Shown: positions 44,864 to 55,599 of the stretch, piece after piece
Numbering within the stretch: position 1 is the first letter of the stretch
How the letters are laid out: the number at the start of each line of letters is the position of its first letter
NCBI GenBank assembly: GCA_023375675.1
Contig: JALQBC010000013.1
Coordinates: 434,001 to 498,000 of the forward strand
Direction of reading: 5' to 3'
DNA: 64,000 bases
DNA from: Cytospora piceicola
Taxonomy: Eukaryota; Ascomycota; Sordariomycetes; Diaporthales; Cytosporaceae
The notes under the pieces: model-generated
What the model was told of the DNA's origin: nothing
The model's database searches: none
The model's input: only the letters and a program-made list of their open reading frames with translations
Translations under genes and position numbers: made by a program

Positions 44864-46478
44864 ATGGAAGTCGAACTCACTGCGCCCAATGGCAAGAAGT
44901 GGACCCAACCCTTGGGCCTCTTCATCGGCGGAGAGTTTGTCAAGTCAAGCAACGAGCAGAAGATCACCTCTATAAATCCTTCGTAAGTCACAACACACCG
45001 ACATTGTCCCTGCTCCCCAGTGTAGTGGCCCAGTCATCCTGACATCTCTCACAGCACCGAAGAGGAGATCTGCTCCGTCTACGCCGCCACGGTCGACGAT
45101 GTAGACCTCGCCGTTGCAGCTGCCCGCAAGGCCTTCAAACAGCCATCATGGAAGGGTCTCGGGGGCACAGAGCGCGGTCTCCTCATGAACAAGCTGGCCG
45201 ACCTGATCGAGCAGAATGCCGAGACCTTGGCCACCGTCGAGGCAGTTGACAATGGAAAGCCGTACAGCGTGGCACTCAACGAGGACATCCAGGAGGTTGT
45301 CGGCGTGCTGAGGTACTACGCCGGCTATGCGGACAAGAACTTTGGCCAGGTCATCGACGTCGGCCCAGGCAAGTTTGCTTACACCTTGAAGCAGCCTCTG
45401 GGTGTCTGTGCACAGATCATTCCGTGGAACTACCCACTGGGCATGGCTGGTTGGAAGCTGGGACCGGCGCTGTGCTGCGGCAACGCGGTGGTGCTCAAGC
45501 TTGCTGAGCAGACGCCTCTGTCGATGCTGGTCATGGCCAAGCTTATCAACGAGTCTGGATTCCCTCCGGGCATCATCAACGTCATCAACGGATACGGCAG
45601 GGTGAGGATCTCTGTGCTGGCAGTTTGCGGTGGAACTGTTGCTAACGTGTGTACAGGAGGCTGGAGCCGCCCTCGTCAAGCACCTGGACGTAGACAAGGT
45701 GGCCTTCACTGGCTCTACCGCAACAGGCAAGGAAATCATGAAGATGGCATCGGGAACCCTGAAGAATATCACCCTGGAAACGGGTGGCAAGTCACCTCTT
45801 ATCGTCTTCGATGACGCCGACCTTGACCTCGCGGCCACGTGGTCACACATCGGAATCATGTCGAACCAAGGACAAATCTGCTCAGCAACGTCGCGTGTTC
45901 TCGTCCAAGAGACCGTCTACAACGAGTTTGTAGAGAAGTTCAAGTCCACCATCCAGCAAGTCTCGGTCGTCGGTGACCCATTCGCGGAAACAACCTTCCA
46001 GGGACCTCAGGTCACAAAGGCCCAGTACGACCGCGTGTTGAGCTACATCCAGTCCGCGAAAGAGGAGGGTGCAACAATCGCCCTTGGCGGCGAGCCAGCA
46101 CCGCAGAAGGGCAAGGGTTTCTTTATCAACCCCACCATGTTCACCAATGTCCAGCCGAGCATGAAGATCTACCGTGAGGAGATTTTCGGACCTTGCGTGT
46201 CCCTCGTCCCCTTCAAGACGGAGGAGGAGGCCATTGAGCTGGCGAACGACACCACGTATGGACTGGGCGCGGCGCTCTTCACGCGAAACTTGACCAAGGC
46301 GCACAGGTTGGCAGCCGAGATTGAGGCGGGCATGGTGTGGATCAACAGCAGCAATGACAGTGATGTAAGGGTTCCATTCGGTGGAGTAAAGCAGTCCGGT
46401 ATTGGAAGGGAGCTGGGTGAGGCTGGCCTGTCAAGTTATTATAACATCAAGGCGATTACTGTGAATATGCAGTCATGA
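44864..46478 (+). CDS. Aldehyde dehydrogenase (NAD(P)+)
   Basis: Three exons, 44864-44982, 45055-45601 and 45657-46478, giving 495 residues, the standard class 1/2 length. Introns use GTAAGT/CACAG and GTGAGG/GTACAG with a TTGCTAAC branch point. Visible motifs are the PWNYP cofactor loop, FTGSTATGK, the catalytic Glu segment LETGGKSP, the catalytic Cys in NQGQICSA, and EEIFGPCVS near the C-terminus. It oxidises aldehydes such as acetaldehyde to acids with NAD(P)+. From the ATG at 44864 the protein would be cytosolic. The in-frame ATG at 44690 adds 58 residues resembling a mitochondrial presequence. It is separated from SEC12 by about 830 bases. Confidence 0.95.
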
Positions 46479-47308
46479 GGGCAAGGTCATCCGGCGTCAA
46501 AAGGGGCTCAAGAGAGATGGATGGTTTCAAGGTAAACCGTTCCAGATCAGATAGCTTTCTTCAACGCCAGATGTGTCCTCATCAAAACTGAACTGGCGAA
46601 CTGGCCAACTCAAACACCGCATGAGGTGGCTTTGTGCTGTGTAGAGAATAGGATTCTCTCTGCAGTGTACCGGTAGATACCTAAGTCTGTTTAGGTATGG
46701 CCCCTACATAGATGAGTACCGAGGTGTGCAAACTGGCTGATGACCTCTACTTATAAGGCTAATCCCTGTTCCACCTACTGTGGGCATCTTCAGCGTCTGA
46801 GTGGGGGGTGCGGGGGCCACGGTGCAGGGGCTGCAGGGTTGCAGAGCTAGTCGTAGGGGCCCAGAACCGCCTGGTTCATCATTGACATCGACGGATCGTC
46901 ATCTGTCCTTTCCACCTGCAATTGTTGATGATGCCAAGTTGCGCTTCTGAACTCAATGTACAACAATTACTTTGACTCTTTCCACGTAAACAGTTACCTC
47001 CTCTACCACAGACGCCTCTTGACTGGTGCATTCCGTACATATTTAAGTAGACGGTCCAACCTTCCTACATCATCTGAGCCCATCTTTCGCGTCGCGTACC
47101 TAGAACACTCCAGTCCTCTTGTGGCTATCCGTTTGCAGACCTCCGTCATCCAACAACGACAACACCTGGGACCTACGTACCGTCACCTATACACACTCCA
47201 AAGCCGATTCTGTACCAAACTCCCGACTAACCGACCTTTTACCTACGACAAGACACCTAAACAATCTTCCACGGACCGAGTCTCCTGGTTCGTACCACCC
47301 ACGCCATA
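46479..47308. other. SEC12 upstream region with a long upstream ORF
   Basis: 830 bases between the dehydrogenase stop and SEC12. It is pyrimidine-rich toward the right, as in fungal promoters and leaders. An ATG at 46956 opens a 117-codon frame whose TAA overlaps the SEC12 ATG (47307-47311). No conserved motif seen in that frame. Confidence 0.5.
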
Positions 47309-49108
47309 ATGGCACCACCGTTTCCCGAGTCCAAGATCAAGCTCGACTACCCCCTATACGGCTGCGACTTCGACCCCCTAGACTCCACGCGTCTATTTGT
47401 AGGCGGCGGCGGAGGAGCCAGCAAGACCGGTGTGGGAAACAAGATCTCCCAGCTCGACGCCTCTTCTCTCGAAGAGCTGACCTCAGTTGGAGAAGTCGCA
47501 CTAAGCCGTGACGAAGACAACGTCCAGAACCTCGTTGTCGGCCAGCGCAAGGGGAAGGCCACGCTACTATACGCCGGGATCAACTCGAGCCCCGAGGACC
47601 AAAAAGCCGGAAAGAATGAGCACCTCCGCACCTTCAGCGCGGAGCCACCGTCTAAGGCGCGGTCGCTTCTTGGACCAAGTTTCGCCGAGATCTCGAGGAC
47701 GCAGCTGTTTACCACCAAGAGCCCGGATACGTACCAGCGATTGTTGAGGCTGTCGCAGCCTTTCCCCGGAGCACCGCAGCTCGGCGCAGTGGCCACGGGC
47801 ATCGCAGACGAAGCGCAGATCGCCCTGTTCGACGTCGCTGCCGACAACGATGTTGCGCCCAAGCCCAGATGCGTTCTGAACATAGGAAAGGAGGCTGTGG
47901 ACATGGATGTGATACAGACGAGCGAGGACAGCTTCCAGCTCATATACTGCTTCGACTACGACGTCTTCTCCATCGACATACCCAAGACCGGCAAGGTAGA
48001 ATCCGAGCCCAAGCGGATCTACACCCTCCCCCACGACGACAGCTCCGGCCTGCGACCTGCCCTCCGCTGCATCCGGTACCTGGCACCCCACTTCGCCATC
48101 GCCGTGGCAAACCTCCCTAGGGCCGGCGGCGTGGTCCTGTACGGCTTCCGCCTCGCCAAGCCTGGCAAGCCAGACTCCAGCGCTCGGATCGCCGTCAATG
48201 CTAAACTCCCCAAGCGACAAGGCGCCAAGGCGACGGGCCTCGCCGTTGCGAACCTCAGCCCTGCGATCACCCCAGGCTCAAAACAGGGTGATGCGCAGTT
48301 CGTCGCCGCCGTGGTGACGAGCGACCTGGCCATCCACCTCTACACGCTAGACTACCAGTCCATTGGGGAGGTCGACCTGCTCGCGAACCTGCTCCCGCTG
48401 CGCACGCTGAAGGGCACCCACGCCAACATGATCGCCAACCTAAGCTTCAGCCACTTCACGCCCCCCAAGTCCGGCACCGGCAGGGTGCAGCACCTCAAGC
48501 TGGCGAGCACGTCCGTGGGCAACACGTGCGCGGTGCAGAGCATCCCCCTCAGGAAGATCATCGACCCGGCCACGCCCACCAGGCGGGGCGGGCCGCCGCG
48601 GCAGCCGCGCTACGTGGTCGCCATGAGGAGCCGCCGCCCGAGCATGAGGGGCCTGCTGCTCTTCATCGCCGCCTTCGTCCTCCTCCTGGGCGTCCTGCTC
48701 CAGGGCGTGCTCGAGGTCAAGGGCATGGCGAAGCCCCTCGTCCGCGGCCACACGTGGCTGCCCTCGAGCATCCACACCGTGCCGGCGGGCGGGCTGCCGC
48801 CGCACAGCGGCGTGCTGGCCGGGCTCCTGCATGGGGGGGCCCGGGGCGGCGACGGGGACGGCGACGGCGACGTCGTCGTGGTCGTGGACGCCGGGGACGC
48901 GGCGGGGGGAGTGGCGGCGGCGCGGCACGACGAGCTCGCGCACGGGCCCGCGCGGCGCTGGGAGGACCTGGGCCACGAGCAGAGGGAGGCGTGGAGGGCG
49001 AGGCTGAAGAAGGGCGGGTACTGGTCCGCCGAGATGGGGGAGACCATCTTCAAGGGGGTCCTCTTCGCGGAGCTGGCCGGCGCGGTGGGCGCCGTGGTGG
49101 CCGGCTAG
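47309..49108 (+). CDS. SEC12: Sec12, guanine nucleotide exchange factor for Sar1
   Basis: Intronless, 599 residues. The N-terminal propeller begins LDYPLYGCDFDP and carries the Sec12 K-loop in GGGGGASKTGVGNKI, the potassium-binding loop used for Sar1 activation. WD-like strands continue to about residue 440. A single membrane helix (LLLFIAAFVLLLGVLLQ) lies near residues 447-463, so the propeller faces the cytosol and the rest the ER lumen. The lumenal part is Gly/Asp-rich, including GDGDGDGD. Sec12 loads Sar1 with GTP at the ER to start COPII coat assembly. Upstream is an ORF ending in TAATG, sharing the ATG (see findings). Confidence 0.92.
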   Translation: MAPPFPESKIKLDYPLYGCDFDPLDSTRLFVGGGGGASKTGVGNKISQLDASSLEELTSVGEVALSRDEDNVQNLVVGQRKGKATLLYAGINSSPEDQKAGKNEHLRTFSAEPPSKARSLLGPSFAEISRTQLFTTKSPDTYQRLLRLSQPFPGAPQLGAVATGIADEAQIALFDVAADNDVAPKPRCVLNIGKEAVDMDVIQTSEDSFQLIYCFDYDVFSIDIPKTGKVESEPKRIYTLPHDDSSGLRPALRCIRYLAPHFAIAVANLPRAGGVVLYGFRLAKPGKPDSSARIAVNAKLPKRQGAKATGLAVANLSPAITPGSKQGDAQFVAAVVTSDLAIHLYTLDYQSIGEVDLLANLLPLRTLKGTHANMIANLSFSHFTPPKSGTGRVQHLKLASTSVGNTCAVQSIPLRKIIDPATPTRRGGPPRQPRYVVAMRSRRPSMRGLLLFIAAFVLLLGVLLQGVLEVKGMAKPLVRGHTWLPSSIHTVPAGGLPPHSGVLAGLLHGGARGGDGDGDGDVVVVVDAGDAAGGVAAARHDELAHGPARRWEDLGHEQREAWRARLKKGGYWSAEMGETIFKGVLFAELAGAVGAVVAG

Positions 49109-49822
49109 TTGCCTCGTCATGCTTGAGTTGAGTTGGGAAGGTGCTTTTGTTACGAAATAAACGAAATAAAGACGAGGTGAGCGTAAGAAGAAGAAAAGAA
49201 AAGAAGAAAGAGCAATAAACGATAAGGAGCTTGTTCAGTTAAGTTAGGAGTACAAAGATTCGGCGGTCTTTTGCGTGGCAAGGGGACATGAGGGAAACGA
49301 GACAGCCCCGTTTTGGTGTCTGTACAAAATGATTACTTACTGCTGTACCAACACTATGTTATGTATTCCGCATGCTACGCAGATGGACCACAAACAATAC
49401 CTAGATATGGGGAACCAGAGTTAGACATGGAAAACCAGAGTTCACACAAGGCTTCTATGTGCTACTGAATTAGTTGGACCGGATGAGGGTGACAATGTAG
49501 CGATTGCTAAGTGATAAAGGCGAGATATATGTCGCTCCGCCATATTTACGCCAATGGCATCTGTTGGAATGATACCCCAAAGATGTGTCCAGAAACGCCT
49601 TCAACAGATGGTATACAGGATTCCCAAGCCAGGCGACTATCCAGCCGCTCACGTTTATATCTGTCTTGTTTTTTGCCGCCGCCGCCGCCTTATATATCCT
49701 TAACACCTTCAAAACGCCATGACACCAGATGCCTCTGTCAAGAAACTTCGACACCCCACCTACCACACACATTAATCATGACGCCAACACGTAAAACTTG
49801 AGGCGACGCAAGAAAAGACAGC
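49109..49822. other. Convergent 3' flanks
   Basis: A 714-base gap between SEC12 (+) and a DUF5672 gene (-). It holds both 3' ends and a purine-rich tract near 49180-49215. Nothing else recognised. Confidence 0.45.
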
Positions 49823-51125
49823 TCAGAAGGGCACCAAGCCCTCCGGCAGCAGCGGATACTCCATCCCATCGATCACCTCCACGCCGTAGCCCAGGTCCGC
49901 CTCGAGCGAGCCGGTGCCCACCCCGGGGGCGTCGCCGTCCCGCTTCCAGTAGGCCCCGCAGCTCCCCGGGACGTAGCGCGCGGCGTCCATGGCGAGCGTC
50001 ATCTTGACCTCGGGGCAGTAGTCCCAGATGTGCTTGCGCAGGCGGGGGCTCCCCCAGATCTGGCTGTGCAGGTAGGCGCCGCCGCCGCCCGTGTGGTAGC
50101 CCATGGGCTCGTAGAAGCCCTCGCGCCAGTCGTCGATGCCCCGGACGAGCTCGCCCTGCTCGGCGGCCTCGAGGGTCGAGTTGTACCTCGCCGTGTCCGT
50201 GTCGGACGACAGGTGCGTCGGCTTGCCCGTGTGCATCTCGCCCGAGAAGGTCAGCGACACGGTGGCGTTGGCCATCCTGGCGTGGGGGCGGTGGCCCAGG
50301 CGCTCCGTCAGCCAGACGTCCTCGGCCTCGGAGAAGTCGGCGCGGGCCTGGGACCGCAGGACGTCGAGGATGGCGCTGACGCGGCGGAGGGACAGGCCGC
50401 CGTTGCCGCCGAAGCGGGAGCCCGGGATCCAGGGGGCGCCGATCCAGTCGTAGTCGAGAAAGTCGTTCAGGTTGCGCTGGGAGTTGGCGCACATGATGGA
50501 GTCGGTCTGGAAGATGAGGAGCCACTCGGCGGGGGCCAGGAAGGTCTCGTACATCCACTGGTTCGTCAGGAAGCGGGAGATCTCCTCCTGGCTGGACACG
50601 GACATGTTGGAGGGGATGTAGGCCAGGTCCAGCTTGCCCAGCCTCGTCTGCTCGCGGATGGCGACCGACTTGTTGATGTACTCGACCGACTCGACGGAGC
50701 CCATGAAGCGGAAGCGCCAGTCGGGCGGAACCACGGACATGAAGTGCAGCATCAGGGGCGCCAGGATGGGGTTGACGCGGTTCTCAATCAGCAGGGCGAC
50801 TTTGGACTCGTTGAAGGGTGTCCTCTGCTCGGAGGCATACTCGAGCGAGACTTTGGGTATTGTCACATAAGAGTTGACGTTTCGCATCAAGTCTCTTGAG
50901 AGGACTACTGTGATGACCCTGTAGGTGGTGGTTAGTTTATGCGACAGAGGCACACTGAATACGTAGGAAAGAAAAGCAGACTGGGACTTACAAGAATAAG
51001 ATAAGCGAGACAGCGAACCGTATTCGCCGTGTGGTTCTCGCCCACACCTTCAGACATATTCTTTTTATCCTTTCCCAGAGCTCACTCATGTTCACATCCT
51101 CTACTTCGTTCTCTTTGCTTGACAT
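49823..51125 (-). CDS. DUF5672 type II membrane protein, copy A
   Basis: Two exons, 51125-50992 and 50918-49823, giving 409 residues. The intron is 73 bases (GTAAGT...CTACAG). The basic cytosolic start (TTRRIRFAV) leads into one membrane helix (VSLILFLVITVVLS), which completes across the intron. The lumenal part has DUF5672 landmarks: PPDWRFRFMG, TDSIMCANS, DYDWIGAPW and NGGLSLRRVSAI, plus YHTGGGGAYLH near the C-terminus. DUF5672 proteins look like GT-A type glycosyltransferases of the Golgi or ER. That activity is inferred from fold-like motifs, not established. The upstream frame to 51227 was rejected as a start because the ATG at 51125 begins the conserved-looking part. Divergent from copy B. 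Confidence 0.85.
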
Positions 51126-52325
51126 GTTGAAAGGAAGAAGGATGCAGGGGCCAGATGGCCGATGTATGTAGCTCACAGGGTCGGCGCACAACAGGAAATC
51201 GGAACTACGGCAGTTCCAACGGGGCAAATGCGCGCGAGAGGCGGTATTGGAAACGCCCAGGGCTTCGTGGAAGTTTGATATTGGGGGACGTCACACATCT
51301 GCAGGTGTGGAAGCGAGGGGCCCTGTTTCCAGGGTGTCGTGATCGACAGGACGCGCAAGCAATTGGATGCGGCCAACGTCAGCAGCTGAACTCGAGTTTG
51401 TGTTGCACAAGGAGGTGATGAGAGCAACGGAAGTGTGAGTGACAGGCAGGATGCAAGCTGATTATCGACTTGGAACCATTTTCAGATGGGAGATGGGAAG
51501 TTCTATTCAGAAACAAGGGAGCGTGGCCAGACCCCCAGACTAGAAACGGAGAAACAGAAGCGCAGCTGGGAGTTCTAGTGTGAAATTAGAGATGCGCGTG
51601 AGACAAGTACTGAGTTTACAGTATGACAACCGATGGGGGGAGATGGTGGTGCATGTTGTCGTGGTAAGGGATCGACACTTGGAGTGACTTGGAGTGACCT
51701 GAGTGACCTGGGGTGGCTTGTAGGCCCAAAATGAGCCTATCATAGCTCACGGCCACTGCCCCATTCCCCAAGGAGGCCCACTGGACCAACTGGACGGGCC
51801 GCATCCGCATTCTGGACATTCTGGATGGGCATCTGTTGATACGTACTTAAGTACTGGGTAGCTAGGTGCCAGTGCCAAGTCGGCCGCTGGCGCGGGATGG
51901 CAGGCTGGAAGACTCATTTAGGTGGTTGAATGGTCTTGGCATTGGAACCGTCGTCGACGATACCACCATAGATCTATCTACATACAGTATATTGTGGTCT
52001 GCTGGGTCATGTTGCATCTTCCCAGGTTAAGGCTGTGGTGTCACTGCACTGCGTATTGATGAAACCTGTGGATGTTCTGGACGGTCAAGGTCTCACTCTC
52101 AAGAAACGACTACCAGACAAAGAGAGACTGAGAGACAAGTTTGAATCCATCATGGTATCACAGTAACTCGCCAGTGGCTTGTGTGTCTGTCCACCTCCCT
52201 TCGCCTCTCTCGCATGTCTCAATGCGCTTGAGCAAGCCTTCTCTGGCCTTAGCTTGACCTTGGATAGACCTGTCTTGTCCCGGCCTCAGACCTCTGTTGG
52301 GCACACTGCACGACTCGGTATTCTG

Positions 52326-52626
52326 ATACCTACATACCTAGGTAGGTATCTAGGTATAGCCGAAGAGCCGAGGAGGTAGTGAGGCAGTGAGACAGCGAGA
52401 CAGCGAGGCAGTGATGGCCAGCCGTACATATATGTAGATACCCATCCTGCCATGGTACTGTGAAGTGTGTGTGGTGGTAATCGATGTCCACGGTTTACCT
52501 ACTTAGGTACGTAGCTTTTCAGCTCTCGGACGAGCAATAGATTGAGGTACCTAGGTAGATACTGAAGATATGTAGGTACCTACCTTAATGCAGGGACTAC
52601 CTACTTACTGTAAGTACATAGGTATC
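52326..52626. repeat. Dense cluster of TACCTAGGTA-type palindromic motifs
   Basis: Within 300 bases there are repeated near-palindromes. A perfect TACCTAGGTA lies at 52335-52344, with further TACCTAGGTA/TAGGTACCTACC/CTACTTAGGTA variants to 52626. The same family occurs at several other intergenic sites in the window. Confidence 0.75.
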
Positions 52627-52966
52627 CCAGTAAATATAGAGTGGGGCTGTAACGCACGCATTAGTTAAGTACCTGCAGTACATCAGTGATGTACCCGGTT
52701 GTACTCACACTTACACTTCCCAGTGGGCAGGCGCATGTCGGCAGACAGTCCGTCCGTCCATCGTCCATGTAAAGCCTCCCTTCCTCCCTTTCGTCAATAT
52801 CCGCCTCTCTGACTGTATGAGGTATTGCCATCTATTGCCATGCAAACCATCAAGCCTCGTCTGACTCTCCCTGCGCAACCCAACGTAGACCACAGATCAG
52901 GGGCAATGACATGAGTCCAAACCTTGACGGTCGCTTTTGACGAAGCTCGCTAGTCCTCCTTGACTC

Positions 52967-53029
52967 TCCTTCTTCCTCCTCCCCCTCCTCCTCCTCCCCC
53001 TCCTCCTCCTCCCCCTCCTCCTCCCTCCC
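52967..53029 (+). repeat. Pyrimidine tract of CTC/TCC repeats before copy B
   Basis: About 60 bases of almost pure C and T, built from CTCCTCCTCCCCC blocks, ending just 8 bases before the ATG at 53038. Such tracts are common in promoters and leaders of highly expressed fungal genes. Confidence 0.8.
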
Positions 53030-53037
53030 AGCTTGCC

Positions 53038-54754
53038 ATGGCTGCCATTCCTTCCACACATTCGCCTGGCGTGTTCGTCCTCACCAAATTACGCCTATTT
53101 CTGGCTTTTTCTTTGGCCGTTACGTGAGTCTCATATTCCGTGAACCCGGAAACCACCAACCCAACCCACCTTTTATGACATATCAGTATTTTTCATTTTT
53201 TATTGTTGTCCAAACAAAATGTGCTGACTTGTAACCAGGTGGTGGACAGCCTCCCTCCTCCCCCACTACCAGCCCATGATCAGGGCCGAGTTCAGATCCC
53301 GTCTCGATGAAGCCCGCCAAAAGATCCCCTCCATCAAGGTCGACTGGCGGCCCACCGACGACCCCCGCGCCGCCTACAATGCCACCAAGCTCGCCATGAT
53401 CATCGAGCCCCGTGTCATGCCGCACCTCGTGCCTCAGCTTCTCCACATGATCACCGTCGTGCCGCCCGACTGGCGCTTCCTCTTCATCGGCTCCGAGAAG
53501 AGCGTCACCATGCTGGGCAGGAGCACTTCGGTCAAGCACCAGCAGATCGTAGGCAAGCTGGACCTCATGGTCCTGCCCGATCCCTGGGACATCGAGGCAA
53601 AGGAGCTCGTCTACCGCACCCTGACCGACATCCGCTTCTACGACGAGTTCCTGCCGGGTGTCGAGTGGCTCTTGAAGTTCGAGTATGATAGCATCATGTG
53701 TGCCAATTCCGAAGTTAGCTTGAATGAATGGCTGGATTGGGACTGGGCCGGTGCTCCAAGGTGAGTCCAAGCAGGCCCCATCTGTCCTTATGAAGCAATG
53801 CCCCTTTGCTAAGATATCACCAGATCGGAAGACGACCGCTTTGCAGGCAACGGCGGGCTGTCACTGCGACGCGTGTCTGCCATTAGAAAAGTCCTGGGGT
53901 TCCAGTCCCGGTACAACGATACCGAGCCCGAGGACGAATGGTTTGGAAAGCGTCTATACATCATGCCTGGCCTGAAGGTCGCCTCCGGAATCGAAGATGC
54001 CCTGGCCGTGGAGAACGTTTACAAGGAGAGCCCGATGGGCTTCCACGTCCAGGGGATGGGAGAGGATCTTCCCGCCGAAGTGTGGGCAGACTTTTTTCAG
54101 AGGAGGAAGATGCTGGAGTATTGCCCCGAGCTGTATACTGTTCTGAGTGCCAAATTTGAACGCGAAAGGTGTCCTGGGGACACCAGAGACGGAGGTGAGT
54201 TAATCCTAATCATTGTTTCGTCCTAGGTGGGCTGCCGTACTAATCTTCCCAATTTAGTGATACATCCTACACCTGAAGAACAGGAACAGGAGAGGCAGAA
54301 GCAGCAGGCGGACGCAGAAGCCCGGAGGAAAGTGCAGGAAGAGGCCCTGAGAAAGCTACAAGAGGAGCGTAAGAAGAAAGACAAGGAAGAGGAGGAGGCA
54401 AGGAAGAAACATGCTGCAAACGGTGTGGCCCCGCAGGCCATCGCAACGGACTCCTCGGGGACCAGCCCCTCCGAGGCGGGTAGCTCCGAGGCGCCGGCCA
54501 CGCCCAACGAAGACACGCCTGTTGGGTCCGCCGCCCAGGAGGAGGTTCCTCATCCAGTAGCGGCCAGTGACGGGAAGCCTGGCGGCTCTGGATACTCTGC
54601 CGCTTCTCAGGAGGATACCACGTCATCGTCTGCTGAGGGCCAGCCAGTAGCGGCCACCGATGGCAAGCCGGACGAGGATTTACCGGTAGCAAAGGAGCCA
54701 GTGGCAGCCAGCGACGGGCAGCCAATCAACCCTGGCTCGGATGGGAGCATATAA
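53038..54754 (+). CDS. DUF5672 type II membrane protein, copy B, with charged tail
   Basis: Four exons: 53038-53123, 53239-53760, 53824-54194 and 54258-54754, giving 491 residues. A short N-terminus leads to a membrane helix (LRLFLAFSLAVTWWTASLL) split by intron 1. The DUF5672 landmarks match copy A: PPDWRFLFIG, YDSIMCANS, DWDWAGAPR and NGGLSLRRVSAI. The last exon is not found in copy A. It encodes a long charged coiled coil rich in Glu, Gln, Lys and Arg, then a tail with three imperfect PVAASDGKP repeats. A glycosyltransferase-like lumenal role is inferred from the family. The tail is of unknown purpose. Confidence 0.85.
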
Positions 54755-55599
54755 GATGCGAATGGGCTACGGAGGGCAACTGTGTGTTTTGTTTGAGATT
54801 CCAGGGGTGGATAGGTCCCTCCCAATATGCTTGATAGATACCACGGGTTACAATGTTAGACACTCCGGATAGAGGGAACGTCAATGATGGGTGTCAGAGG
54901 CGTTTGAAACACTTGGGTTCTTCCTTCCTTTGTTGGTCAGTTCCAGATTACATACTCAGCCAGGATATTGGAGCAGATGCGCCGGGGTTATAAGCAATGG
55001 TCACCTGGTCTGTTACATTGGGCAACGGCACCAAGCATCCCATCTCCTCGTGCGGTGCTTTCCAGCTTCCCGGGACGGTATGACCATTCGGTCTCGCCGG
55101 GCTGTCCTATACTCCGTGTGTTTGGTCTTGCCCGCGTGAGTCAAGACCGTCTTTGGGGGCTCGAAAAGCGTTGCCTAAATGGCACCCAGGCTGCCAGGCA
55201 ACATCCACTCTCCAGAGCGGCACGGCTCCAGGGCGAAGTAGCCGCTGGTGGACGGGTGAGCTGTTTCGTGGTCGACACGTTATTCCCGGCGTGAGAGGCG
55301 CTTGAGGTGAAGCAGATGCCTTCTGCCACCACTACAGCATAGAAACCGCTGGAACATGGCGAGAAAGCTTCATGGAGCAACGCGGTGGATTTCAAAGTGG
55401 AGAGATGTTCTCGCTTCACAGCTGTAGATGAAAATGAAAATCACGCTTTCCATTGCTAGAATCCGAATCTACATGGTATAGCTGCCAGGTGACCAGCACC
55501 TGTCTACTTTATCTAAATCACTCCCCCCACCCCCCCCCCCCCCAACACCCCTTCTATCTACACATACCTACCACCCCGTCTATCTGTCTGTCCGTCTGT
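54755..55599. other. Convergent 3' flanks
   Basis: 845 bases between DUF5672 copy B (+) and the large zinc-finger gene (-). It contains a C run (about 55531-55546), a likely sequencing or slippage hot spot. No gene supported. Confidence 0.45.

Larger units (their letters stand above)
51126..53037. promoter_or_regulatory. Long divergent intergenic region between DUF5672 paralogues
   Basis: 1.9 kb with no gene called. It holds short tandem arrays near 51672-51717 (GTGACTTGGA type) and 52378-52415 (GAGGCAGTGAGACAGC type), a dense group of TACCTAGGTA motifs at 52326-52626, and a pyrimidine tract next to copy B. The two ends must hold both promoters. Confidence 0.45.

Noticed and set aside
52326..52626. 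CRISPR-like repeat array
   Set aside because: Motifs are short, degenerate, unevenly spaced, and the organism is a fungus.
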